A stretch of DNA of 6,103 bases from Candidatus Bipolaricaulota bacterium (GCA_021129875.1 JAJOKK010000127.1:1-6103), one strand, 5' to 3'; positions 1 to 5,780 are shown, counted from the stretch's first letter. Notes: a model not told the origin generated them from the letters alone. Numbers and translations: made by a program.

Positions 1-90
1 ACCTCGTGCGCATGTGAATCTAGAAACAGTTACCCACTTAAAACGACGAAGAGCCGATAAAAACCGTTGAAATGGCTCTCTCTCGCTCGC

Positions 91-119
91 TTGACAGATC
101 GGGCACCTCAACGTATTCT
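91..119 (+). promoter_or_regulatory. Sigma70-type promoter for glnA
   Basis: A perfect -35 hexamer TTGACA (91-96) is followed by a 17-base spacer and a -10 hexamer TATTCT (114-119, four of six consensus bases). Transcription would start near 126, giving a leader of roughly 80 bases before the GTG at 205. I see no -24/-12 GG...GC sigma54 signature and no clean TGTNA-N7-TNACA (GlnR/TnrA-type) box, so the sequence does not show classical nitrogen control. Confidence 0.65.
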
Positions 120-140
120 TTGCGAAAAATGATCCAAGAT

Positions 141-165
141 ACTGTGCGGTTTTTTTCGCGGCAGT
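141..165 (+). promoter_or_regulatory. Hairpin with T-rich loop in the glnA leader
   Basis: In the predicted glnA leader, ACTG (141-144) pairs with CAGT (162-165) and GCG (146-148) pairs with CGC (157-159). A small internal loop separates the two stems, and the apical loop is G plus seven T residues. It lies 26 bases upstream of the Shine-Dalgarno. It could be a protein-binding or stability element or chance; the stem is short. Confidence 0.25.
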
Positions 166-190
166 TACACATGCTCAATGAGGGATAGAC

Positions 191-197
191 AAGGAGA
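191..197 (+). promoter_or_regulatory. Ribosome binding site that sets the glnA start at GTG 205
   Basis: AAGGAGA lies seven bases upstream of a GTG at 205. The upstream in-frame ATG at 178 has no purine-rich Shine-Dalgarno before it, and starting there would put this AAGGAGA inside the gene. The site therefore favours GTG 205 as the true start. Confidence 0.75.
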
Positions 198-204
198 CGG
201 TAAA

Positions 205-1572
205 GTGATTGACTACGATGCGCTGAAGAAACTAATAGCAGAAGAAGGGATCGAGTTTATCGATTTCAAGATCGTTGATCTGGTCGGGCGATGGCGCCAT
301 ATTACGATACCGGCTAGTCGATTTACCCCCCACTTGATAGAAAACGGCATCGCTTTCGACGGCTCCAATTTCGGATATGCGAGCGTGGAGGGGAGCGATA
401 TGGTGGTATCCCCAGATCTTGATACCGCTGTTATCGTTTCATATAACGATGAACGGGTTCTTTCTATTATCAGCGATATTCATATGGCCGGGGGGAAGGG
501 GCCGTTCATCGGCGACCCACGCGGTGTCGCCAGGCGGGCAGAGGGGTTCCTGGCCTCTGAGGGGATTGCTGAAACCGCGCTAATCAGTCCGGAATTCGAG
601 TTCTATGTCTTTGCCCAGAGCGAATACAACAGCAAACCCGGCGAATCCTACTATTCCCTCACTCCGTTAACCGAAGGTGCCGAGTACTCTTTCTACCATA
701 TCTGTCCCCCTGAGGACCAGCTGTTCACGCTGCGCAACGAAATCTGCCGGCAGCTGGAGAGATTAGGGATACCCATTAAGTACCATCACCACGAGGTTGG
801 ACCGTTAGGGCAGTTGGAGATCGAACTGGGTTTTGACCGGCTTCTGAAGATGGCCGACAACACGCTTATCATCAAGAATATCGTCCGTACTGTTGCCGCA
901 GAGGCCGGCCTAACCGCCACCTTTATGCCGAAACCGATCTTCGGTGAACCCGGCAGCGGGATGCACGTACATCAGTATCTGGCAACCGGCGGGCAGAGCA
1001 TCTTTGAACAGAAGGGGGAACTCTCTGAGATAGGGCTCTGCTATATCGGGGGGATCTTGTCGCACGGACGGAGCTTATCAGGGCTGACAAACCCTTCGAC
1101 AAACTCTTACTGCCGCCTTGTCCCCAACTATGAAGCGCCGGTCACGCTGGCATTCGGAGAGGGGAACCGCTCGGCCGCGATTCGTATCCCCGGCTATGCT
1201 ACGGCGGAGGAACGGAGGATCGAGCTGAGGACGGCCGATGCTACGTGCAATCCGTACCTTGCTTACGCCGGGATGCTGATGGCCGGTCTCGATGGGATCA
1301 AACGCAATCTGAACGCAGTAGATCTTGGTTTTGGACCCCATAAAAACGATCTCTACAACCTCTCCCCAGAAGCGGCGGAGAAGCTCGTTCAGGTACCGGC
1401 CGATCTTGGGGAAGCCCTCTCCGCCCTTGAGGATGACCACGACTACCTAACAGCAGGTGGAGTCTTCGAGAAAGAACAGATAGCTCGCTGGATCGAGCTG
1501 AAGCGAAAGGACCAACGCGGGCTCCGTAGTCGCCCCCATCCGTACGAGTTTTCTCTCTACTATAATCTATAA
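205..1572 (+). CDS. glnA: Class I glutamine synthetase
   Basis: Cytoplasmic glutamine synthetase, which makes glutamine from glutamate, ammonia and ATP; class I enzymes are dodecamers. From GTG 205 it has 455 residues, close to the 440-470 usual for the class. The N-terminal beta-grasp domain (about residues 1-100) ends in the SDM segment. The catalytic domain shows PEFEF (metal ligands E130 and E132), HHHEV (E197), the GQLEI segment (E205), GSGMHVH (H254), the flap NYEAP, NRSAAIRIP, and RRIELR (E340, R342), all aligning with Escherichia coli ligands. Y384 in DLYNLSPE matches the tyrosine adenylylated in many GSI-beta enzymes, so adenylylation is possible, but no adenylyltransferase gene is visible. 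The C-terminus, RPHPYEF...LYYNL, is typical and intact. The extra nine codons from ATG 178 are probably not translated because a good ribosome binding site precedes GTG 205. It appears monocistronic: mutS follows after 200 bases with its own promoter. Confidence 0.95.
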   Translation: MIDYDALKKLIAEEGIEFIDFKIVDLVGRWRHITIPASRFTPHLIENGIAFDGSNFGYASVEGSDMVVSPDLDTAVIVSYNDERVLSIISDIHMAGGKGPFIGDPRGVARRAEGFLASEGIAETALISPEFEFYVFAQSEYNSKPGESYYSLTPLTEGAEYSFYHICPPEDQLFTLRNEICRQLERLGIPIKYHHHEVGPLGQLEIELGFDRLLKMADNTLIIKNIVRTVAAEAGLTATFMPKPIFGEPGSGMHVHQYLATGGQSIFEQKGELSEIGLCYIGGILSHGRSLSGLTNPSTNSYCRLVPNYEAPVTLAFGEGNRSAAIRIPGYATAEERRIELRTADATCNPYLAYAGMLMAGLDGIKRNLNAVDLGFGPHKNDLYNLSPEAAEKLVQVPADLGEALSALEDDHDYLTAGGVFEKEQIARWIELKRKDQRGLRSRPHPYEFSLYYNL

Positions 1573-1627
1573 CCTGTGGTCTTCTACTTGTCGTCGATCG
1601 GGAAGAGATGCAGGAGCTGAACTTGAT

Positions 1628-1678
1628 GTCTCTCTATTTGCTGCAGAGACTGGAACTACCCTGCAAGACCTTGGTCTT
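1628..1678 (+). other. Two small hairpins between glnA and mutS
   Basis: GTCTCT (1628-1633) pairs with AGAGAC (1645-1650) across an 11-base loop. AAGACC (1665-1670) is followed after two bases by its complement GGTCTT (1673-1678). Neither is followed by a T-run, so neither is a convincing intrinsic terminator, though glnA transcription must end somewhere here. No gene is visible in 1573-1772. Confidence 0.2.
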
Positions 1679-1734
1679 AACAACAGCTTGACAGGTTGTA
1701 TACGCAGACTCTGAACGGAGTACACGCCCGGCCT

Positions 1735-1763
1735 TTGCGGCAGAGCTTGATCCTGTCTATACT
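1735..1763 (+). promoter_or_regulatory. Promoter immediately before mutS
   Basis: A -10 hexamer TATACT (1758-1763, five of six consensus bases) lies 17 bases downstream of TTGCGG (1735-1740, three of six). Only nine bases separate the -10 box from the mutS ATG at 1773, so transcription would begin at about 1770-1773. No Shine-Dalgarno precedes the ATG. The two facts together suggest a leaderless or nearly leaderless transcript. A TTGACA at 1688-1693 has no matching -10 box at normal spacing. Confidence 0.45.
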
Positions 1764-1772
1764 AAACCCGCT

Positions 1773-4298
1773 ATGCCAAAATCGCCAAAAACAACCCCGA
1801 TGATCGATCAATACCTCCGGCTGAAGGCGGATCATCCTGACGCAATCCTTCTTTTTCACTTGGGGGATTTTTACGAGGCGTTCTTCGAGGATGCCGAGAT
1901 CCTTGCGCGGGAGGTGGAGATAGTCCTGACTGCACGCAACGGAAACCCGATGGCCGGGGTCCCTCTCCGGCGGGGTGAGGCTTATGTCAATCAGTTGCTG
2001 AAGAAGGGATACAAAGTAGCAATCTGCCGGCAGGTGGAAGACTCGCGTCAGGCGACCGGTCTGGTGAAGCGCGAGGTGGTGCGTGTGGTTACGCCGGGGA
2101 CGACGCTTGACGATGGCACCCTTGAGGCAGGGGAGAACAACCATCTGTGCGCGATCTATCCGGCTTCTCGGCCGGGACGGTTCGGTCTGGCTACCCTCGA
2201 TCTCTCGACCGGCGAATCTTCCTGCACCGAGGCCGGTGATGCCACGGCCATGATAGGAGAGATCGCCCGCCTTGCACCGCATGAGATCCTCCTCCCGGAG
2301 GGGGCGGACGAAGGGTTGCAGGGATCCCTCCCGCCGGTGGTGATCACCTTCCTTCCTGCCGAGACGTTCAACGCCAACCAGATCGAGAGAGAGGGGTTCG
2401 GTCTCTCCGAGGAGGCGCTCTGCGCTGCTGGGGCGATCCTCGCTTACGTAGAAAAGACGCAGAAAGGCTCAGTCTCCCATATCCGGCCGTTACAGGGGTA
2501 CCTCCTCTCCGAACGGATGGATCTCGATCCGTTCACCGTGGCGAGCCTCGAGCTGATCAAGCCACTGCACGAGGGGCAGGAACAAGGGACACTTCTGCAC
2601 GTCCTCGATAGCACTGTGACGAGCATGGGGCGGCGGCGATTGCGGAGGTCTATCCTCGCCCCATCGACCGATCGGGCAGTTGTTGAGGCACGTCTGGATG
2701 CAGTGGAGGCGCTGACGCGCGAGGATCTCCTCCAGCAGGAGCTGCAAGGGGCGCTCAAAGAGGTGCACGACCTGGAACGGCTGGCCGGAAAGCTGGGGAC
2801 GCGGAGGATGCGACCGCTCGACCTCCTCCTGTTGCAGAAGACCTTGGAGAGGATCCCGTCTATTCCAGAAAAGCTTGCGCCGGTTGTCGAGTCTTCTTCG
2901 CTGCTGGGAGAGGTACACAAGATCCTGCAGGATGAAGCGGTCGTCCCGCTCTGTGAGAGGCTGAACGGGATGCTCGTCGAGCAACCGCCGGTCGATGCAC
3001 GGGACGGCGGATTGATTCGACAGGGATATAGCGAAGAACTCGACCGGCTGCGCGATGAGGCGCGAACGCTCCGTTCGCAGATCGCGATGCTCGAACGAAG
3101 AGAGCGCGAGGCAACGGGGATATCATCGCTCAAGGTCGGATACAACCGTGTCTTTGGCTACTACATCGAGGTGACAAAGACACACCTCGACAAGGTCCCT
3201 GCTGAGTATCACCGCCGTCAGACCCTGGCCAATGCCGAGCGGTTCATCACCGAGGAACTCAACGGTTACGAGGAGCGGATCGTCCTTGTGCAAGAGCATG
3301 CCAAGGCGCTCGAACTCGACCTCTTTGAGGCGGCACTCGACCGGTTTACAGAGGAGATCCCGCTCCTGCAGCGTATCGCCGACGCCCTGGCGCAACTCGA
3401 CCTCTTCCTCGCACTCGCCGTCGTCGCCCGGCAGAATGCCTACGTTCGACCGCAGTTCACCGCTGCACATGCGATAATGATCCGCGCCGGCCGCCATCCG
3501 GTCGCGGAACGAATCACTGAGTTCGTCCCCAACGATCTCTCCCTCGATAAAGGACGCGACCTGGTCATCCTTACCGGGCCGAATATGTCAGGGAAATCAA
3601 TCTACCTACGGCAGACAGCATTGATCTTGCTGATGGCGCAGATCGGGTCATTCGTCCCGGCCACAGAGGCGATCCTCCCTATTATCGACCGGGTCTTTGC
3701 CCGGGTCGGGGCAAGCGATATGCTCGTCTCCGGGGTGAGCACATTCATGATGGAGATGCTCGAGGTGGCGACGATCCTCGAGCGAGCGAGTGCGAGGAGC
3801 CTCGTCATCCTCGATGAGATGGGGCGAGGGACGAGCACCTTCGACGGGGTATCGATCGCCTGGGCGGTGGCGCACGAGCTGGCGACACGGGTCCGGGCAA
3901 AGACCCTGTTCGCCACGCACTACCAAGAACTGACCAGGCTTGCCGATGAGGTCCCTGCAGTCGTCAACCTCCACGTCGCAGTGAAGGAACTAGGAAAGCA
4001 GGTCGTCTTCCTCCATCGCGTCGAGCCGGGCACAGCCGCAGGAAGCTACGGAGTTCACGTTGCCCGACTTGCCGGCCTTCCCTCGCGGGTGACAGAGACA
4101 GCCGATCGCATCCTAGCAGAGCTCCTTTCTGAAGCGCCGCTCTCCCGTCTGGGGAAGAATGACAGTCGTGTAGAGGAGATCCCCCTCTTTGGGACAGATG
4201 ATCACCCCGTGCTGAAAAAGCTGCGCCGGCTCGATCCCGATCAGATCACCCCGGTAGAAGCGCTCGTCCTCCTGGCCCAGTTAAAAGACAACCTGTAG
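1773..4298 (+). CDS. mutS: DNA mismatch repair protein MutS
   Basis: MutS1-type mismatch sensor, an ATPase that binds mispaired or looped DNA as a dimer and recruits MutL. At 841 residues it is close to the 853 of Escherichia coli MutS and looks complete. The N-terminal mismatch-binding domain opens with TPMIDQYLRLK and has the mismatch-wedging F-x-E motif in GDFYEAF (F33, E35). Connector, lever and clamp domains occupy about residues 120-570. The ATPase domain has Walker A GPNMSGKS (602-609), the signature-like SGVSTFMMEM (653-662), Walker B VILDEMGRGTSTFDG (D681, E682) and FATHYQEL (H716). The tail ends in ITPVEALVLLAQLK, the usual C-terminal dimerisation segment. ATG 1773 is the only start before an in-frame TGA at 1689, and it has no Shine-Dalgarno. 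No mutL is present in the window. The HLGDFYE variant of the common RMGDFYE motif is a minor difference. Confidence 0.97.
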   Translation: MPKSPKTTPMIDQYLRLKADHPDAILLFHLGDFYEAFFEDAEILAREVEIVLTARNGNPMAGVPLRRGEAYVNQLLKKGYKVAICRQVEDSRQATGLVKREVVRVVTPGTTLDDGTLEAGENNHLCAIYPASRPGRFGLATLDLSTGESSCTEAGDATAMIGEIARLAPHEILLPEGADEGLQGSLPPVVITFLPAETFNANQIEREGFGLSEEALCAAGAILAYVEKTQKGSVSHIRPLQGYLLSERMDLDPFTVASLELIKPLHEGQEQGTLLHVLDSTVTSMGRRRLRRSILAPSTDRAVVEARLDAVEALTREDLLQQELQGALKEVHDLERLAGKLGTRRMRPLDLLLLQKTLERIPSIPEKLAPVVESSSLLGEVHKILQDEAVVPLCERLNGMLVEQPPVDARDGGLIRQGYSEELDRLRDEARTLRSQIAMLERREREATGISSLKVGYNRVFGYYIEVTKTHLDKVPAEYHRRQTLANAERFITEELNGYEERIVLVQEHAKALELDLFEAALDRFTEEIPLLQRIADALAQLDLFLALAVVARQNAYVRPQFTAAHAIMIRAGRHPVAERITEFVPNDLSLDKGRDLVILTGPNMSGKSIYLRQTALILLMAQIGSFVPATEAILPIIDRVFARVGASDMLVSGVSTFMMEMLEVATILERASARSLVILDEMGRGTSTFDGVSIAWAVAHELATRVRAKTLFATHYQELTRLADEVPAVVNLHVAVKELGKQVVFLHRVEPGTAAGSYGVHVARLAGLPSRVTETADRILAELLSEAPLSRLGKNDSRVEEIPLFGTDDHPVLKKLRRLDPDQITPVEALVLLAQLKDNL

Positions 4299-4338
4299 AG
4301 AGCCTGTTGAGTAAACCCTTTCCACCGCTCGTCTTCAA

Positions 4339-4376
4339 TCCCGGTTGGGAAGCAAGGCCGGAGGCCGCCTCCTTAG
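4339..4376 (+). terminator. Weak candidate terminator hairpins after mutS
   Basis: TCCC (4339-4342) pairs with GGGA (4347-4350) around GGTT, and GGAGG (4360-4364) pairs with CCTCC (4368-4372) around CCG. The sequence after the second hairpin is TTAGTTT, a poor U-tract. They lie 40-75 bases beyond the mutS stop, where an end of transcription is expected. The short stems make this tentative. Confidence 0.25.
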
Positions 4377-4378
4377 TT

Positions 4379-4426
4379 TCAAGCATTTTACCGTGAAGAA
4401 CGCAAAGAGCGCTGAGATCAAGCATT
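4379..4426 (+). repeat. TTTACCG repeat copy 1 flanked by 9-base direct repeats
   Basis: A 23-base unit (4387-4409, beginning TTTACCG and ending AAAGAG) matches a second unit at 6034-6056 at 18 of 23 positions without gaps, in the same orientation. TCAAGCATT occurs exactly at 4379-4387 and again at 4418-4426, bracketing the unit like a target-site duplication or an older tandem repeat. The unit resembles the purine-rich ACCGCAGAG...GCGAAGAG intergenic repeats I recall from many environmental bacterial genomes; that resemblance is from memory. Confidence 0.45.
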
Positions 4427-4484
4427 CTGGTGGAACTTCTAGGTCACAGCTGGGGTCTAGATTCTTAGGGTTTGTTGCCCCTAT

Positions 4485-4557
4485 CAACACGCTCGGCAAT
4501 CACGCTGATTGCCGAATAGCAGAGACCAAGATGATTGCCGACTTCCTTCAACTTGTA
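4485..4557. repeat. Segment shared by the two transposase remnants, copy 1
   Basis: Bases 4485-4557 align without gaps to 5843-5915. By eye 57 of 73 positions match (about 78%). The segment encodes, on the minus strand, the C-terminal helix-turn-helix common to both remnants. Several differences fall at third codon positions, which suggests the copies diverged while still coding or came from two related elements rather than a recent duplication. Confidence 0.8.
4493..4515. repeat. Perfect 9-bp palindrome with 5-base loop
   Basis: TCGGCAATC (4493-4501) and GATTGCCGA (4507-4515) are exact reverse complements around ACGCT. The homologous place in the other remnant (5851-5873) can still form eight pairs, two of them G-T, so folding potential is present in both copies. 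It lies in the transposase helix-turn-helix coding region and is not followed by a T-run on either strand. Confidence 0.5.
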
Positions 4558-4648
4558 CTGGTGATTCCGCATCGCCTTGCCCGTGACATCTCGGAACAGC
4601 TCATTGAGGGATGGGCGTTTCATATTCGATTCTTAGTGGTCGAGCCAT

Positions 4649-4810
4649 GGGAATCGGTATAGCAGGCAAGACCCTAAGAATCCAGATCTGCCCCTCCTTC
4701 TCCTGGAGCATAAAAACAAGATATGTGCCCCCGAATTCCTGGAGCTGGGAAGGAAGCGGCTGTTCGACTTCGGGCCATTCATGAGCAGAGTCTGAGATTG
4801 ATGAATGTTT
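4649..4810 (-). pseudogene. Possible remnant of an unidentified gene upstream of the transposase piece
   Basis: A minus-strand frame is open from a TAA at 4811-4813 to the MARPLR start and on to 4601. It contains EWPEVEQPLPSQLQEFGGTY and then LVFMLQEKEG. The pattern P-x-x-x-x-x-E-F-G-G-x-x-x-V/L-F loosely recalls the C-terminal end of AlbA_2/RecG-like DNA-binding proteins. There is no start codon with a ribosome binding site, and the frame is short enough to be chance. The + strand across this stretch has no gene that I recognise. Confidence 0.15.
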
Positions 4811-4820
4811 TTAGTATAAT
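4791..4820 (+). promoter_or_regulatory. Candidate promoter for the nucleotidyltransferase pair
   Basis: A perfect TATAAT (4815-4820) stands in a short AT-rich patch. The best -35 is weak: TCTGAG at 4791-4796 with an 18-base spacer. There is no TG extension before the -10 box. Transcription would start near 4827, giving a leader of about 150 bases to the ATG at 4979. I see no gene in that leader; its only structure is a 5-bp stem, CAGGC (4917-4921) with GCCTG (4930-4934). Confidence 0.4.
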
Positions 4821-4978
4821 GAAATCGAGAGCGTTCGCCTCTGTGTTCTCCTGAGCCGCAACGTAGACGGCCTTAGCTACACATACCATGAGCGCAAGAG
4901 AGGACCGGCGGCCAACCAGGCGGCTGCTTGCCTGCGAATGTATGTTCAAAGAGCCATTGATGGTAAACTTGGTCTGCG

Positions 4979-5526
4979 ATGAACGAACAACTGGAGTTCA
5001 TAAAGCAGATAGCAGAGCGACTGGATGCAGCCGATATTCGGTATATGCTGACCGGTTCGATGGCGATGGCAATCTACGCCGTACCGCGCATGACGCGGGA
5101 TATAGATCTGGTCATCGAGTGTCACCTGGAGGATTCACCGAAGATCGCCAGCTCTTCAGGGCTGATTGCTATGTAAATGAGGACAGTATTCGAAACGCCG
5201 TGATCAGACGATCCATGTTCAACATCATTCACAACGAGTGGATGGTCAAGGCCGACTTCATCGTGCGCGGGGATGAAGAGTACAGGAAGTTGGAGTTCGA
5301 GCGGAGGAGACGGTTCGATATCGAAGGCACCCCGATCTGGGTTGTTGCACCAGAAGATCTCATTCTGTCCAAGCTCGAATGGTCTAGGGAATCAAGTTCA
5401 GCCCTCCAGCAAAGGGATGTCCAAGTGCTAATGGAAGAGGTCATTGATCTTGATTGGAGCTATCTGGAATCATGGGCTGAGAGACTGGGAATGAAAGTCT
5501 TGCTCGATCAGGTGAAGAAGCGATGA
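4979..5526 (+). pseudogene. Small Pol-beta-type nucleotidyltransferase, frameshifted
   Basis: The N-terminal frame (from ATG 4979) has a predicted helix and then LTGSMAMAIYAVPRMTRDID, the glycine-serine loop (G26, S27) and metal-binding D-x-D (D41, D43) of the polymerase-beta nucleotidyltransferase fold. This frame stops at 5174-5176. Family-like sequence continues one frame back: LFRADCYVNEDSIR, RRSMFNIIH, VKADFIV (third acidic residue, codon 5254-5256), FERRRR, and PEDLILSKLEW with LQQRDV, ending at 5524-5526. Restoring one base between 5149 and 5150 gives A-[K/Q/E]-L-F-R and a protein of about 182 residues, a normal size for these stand-alone enzymes. No slippery heptamer precedes the shift, so programmed frameshifting is unlikely; mutation or a sequencing error fits better. 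The start has no clear Shine-Dalgarno, but an in-frame TAA at 4964 rules out earlier starts. Relatives include toxin-like (AbiEii/MNT-type) and uncharacterised proteins; which group this belongs to is not clear. Confidence 0.8.
5510..5515 (+). promoter_or_regulatory. Ribosome binding site for the 85-residue partner gene
   Basis: AGGTGA, a good match to the 3' half of the consensus AGGAGGTGA, lies seven bases before the ATG at 5523, inside the end of the nucleotidyltransferase gene. It supports independent or coupled translation of the partner even if upstream translation ends early at the frameshift. Confidence 0.55.
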
Positions 5527-5780
5527 ACGATAATTCTATAGACATCGAAGAGCGTTTCCTGAAGATGATCATGGCAAGGTCACCACAAGAGCGTCTGGCT
5601 ATGGCCTGCCGTATGTTCGCTACAGCGAAGGCTCTGGTTCGATCTGGGATCAAGGAAGAGCACGGTCTGATAGGCCGTTATGAGCTGCGGAAACACATGT
5701 TCCTCAGGCTCTACGGACAGGATTTCGGAGAAACCGAACAGGCGAAGATCCTCCATTCGTGGAGGCTCTGTGACGATTAG
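5523..5780 (+). CDS. Conserved small protein of unknown function, nucleotidyltransferase partner
   Basis: An 85-residue protein without signal peptide or membrane segment, rich in charged residues and probably all-helical. The core is RSPQERLAMACRMFATAKAL (residues 19-38), followed by ELRKHMFLRLYGQDF (about 54-68). I recognise this pattern, S-P-x-x-R-x-x-M-x-x-x-M-F-x-x-A-x-x-L then L-R-x-x-x-F-L-R-x-Y-G-x-D-F, from small bacterial proteins of unknown function often found next to nucleotidyltransferase genes. Its ATG overlaps the upstream stop codon as ATGA, which implies translational coupling and a shared job, perhaps as regulator, antitoxin or subunit; that role is inference. A good AGGTGA site precedes it. 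The last ten residues (ILHSWRLCDD) look unlike the family end and are encoded within a strong hairpin, so the C-terminus may have been altered by rearrangement. The minus-strand frame that overlaps it is read-through of a transposase remnant. Confidence 0.75.
   Translation: MNDNSIDIEERFLKMIMARSPQERLAMACRMFATAKALVRSGIKEEHGLIGRYELRKHMFLRLYGQDFGETEQAKILHSWRLCDD
5746..5769 (+). other. TTCG-tetraloop hairpin at the 3' end of the partner gene
   Basis: CCTCCA (5750-5755) pairs perfectly with TGGAGG (5760-5765) around TTCG, an exceptionally stable RNA loop. After one mismatch, AGA (5746-5748) pairs with TCT (5767-5769). It ends 11 bases before the stop codon, and no T-run follows, so it may protect the 3' end or slow ribosomes rather than terminate transcription. 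Confidence 0.45.

Larger units (their letters stand above)
4465..4648 (-). pseudogene. Internally deleted REP-associated (Y1/IS200-like) transposase
   Basis: On the minus strand an ATG at 4648 begins MARPLRIEYE, the characteristic N-terminus of REP-associated tyrosine transposases. After these ten codons the frame runs to a TGA at 4601-4603. In a different frame, from about 4620, the C-terminal part resumes: RPSLNELFRDV, then the helix-turn-helix segment YKLKEVGNHLGLCYSAIS, and a stop at 4465-4467. Family members have roughly 200-330 residues, so the whole HUH/tyrosine catalytic domain between the two pieces is gone and the junction near 4619 is out of frame. It cannot make an active enzyme. 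The open + strand frame across it is only its antisense. The identification rests on motifs I recognise, not a search, but the N- and C-terminal pieces occur in the correct order and orientation. Confidence 0.75.
4452..4694. mobile_element. MITE-like deletion derivative of a REP-associated transposase element
   Basis: TCTAGATTCTTAGGG (4456-4470) is repeated in inverted orientation at 4672-4686 with 14 of 15 bases matching. GGGG at 4452-4455 and CCCC at 4691-4694 extend the symmetry, with a four-base offset. Between them lies only a shortened transposase gene on the minus strand. The unit is about 243 bases and keeps both gene ends and both borders, as expected of a non-autonomous derivative that a full-length relative could have moved. 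Y1-type elements usually lack long inverted ends, so the repeats may instead be a REP-like palindrome pair. Confidence 0.5.

Noticed and set aside
28..55. Third copy of the TTTACCG-type repeat
   Set aside because: TTACC and ACGAAGAG-like pieces are present, but spacing and intervening bases do not align without gaps; probably chance.
1..70. Possible 3' tail of an upstream gene (short open frames ending near 58-70)
   Set aside because: About 20 codons in each of two frames, with no recognisable motif; the true frame, if any, cannot be chosen.
50..78. AGAGCC (50-55) and GGCTCT (73-78) inverted repeat upstream of glnA
   Set aside because: Six pairs with a 17-base loop and no T-run; too weak to call an operator or the terminator of an upstream gene.
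2444..3145. Long minus-strand frame inside mutS
   Set aside because: A serine/arginine-rich shadow frame caused by G/C-rich codon use in mutS; no motif or ribosome binding site.
4345..4662. Plus-strand 105-codon open frame after mutS
   Set aside because: It is antisense to the deleted transposase remnant, whose minus-strand translation matches known family motifs; the plus-strand protein matches nothing I recognise and has no ribosome binding site.
4888..5148. N-terminal part of the long frame that reaches 5526
   Set aside because: Its first approximately 87 codons are the out-of-frame shadow of the leader and of the true nucleotidyltransferase N-terminus, which starts at 4979 in another frame. 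Only the part after about 5150 is real coding sequence.
5102..5176. Programmed -1 frameshifting in the nucleotidyltransferase
   Set aside because: No X-XXY-YYZ slippery heptamer lies in the overlap between the frames, and I found no strong stimulatory hairpin just after the expected shift point.
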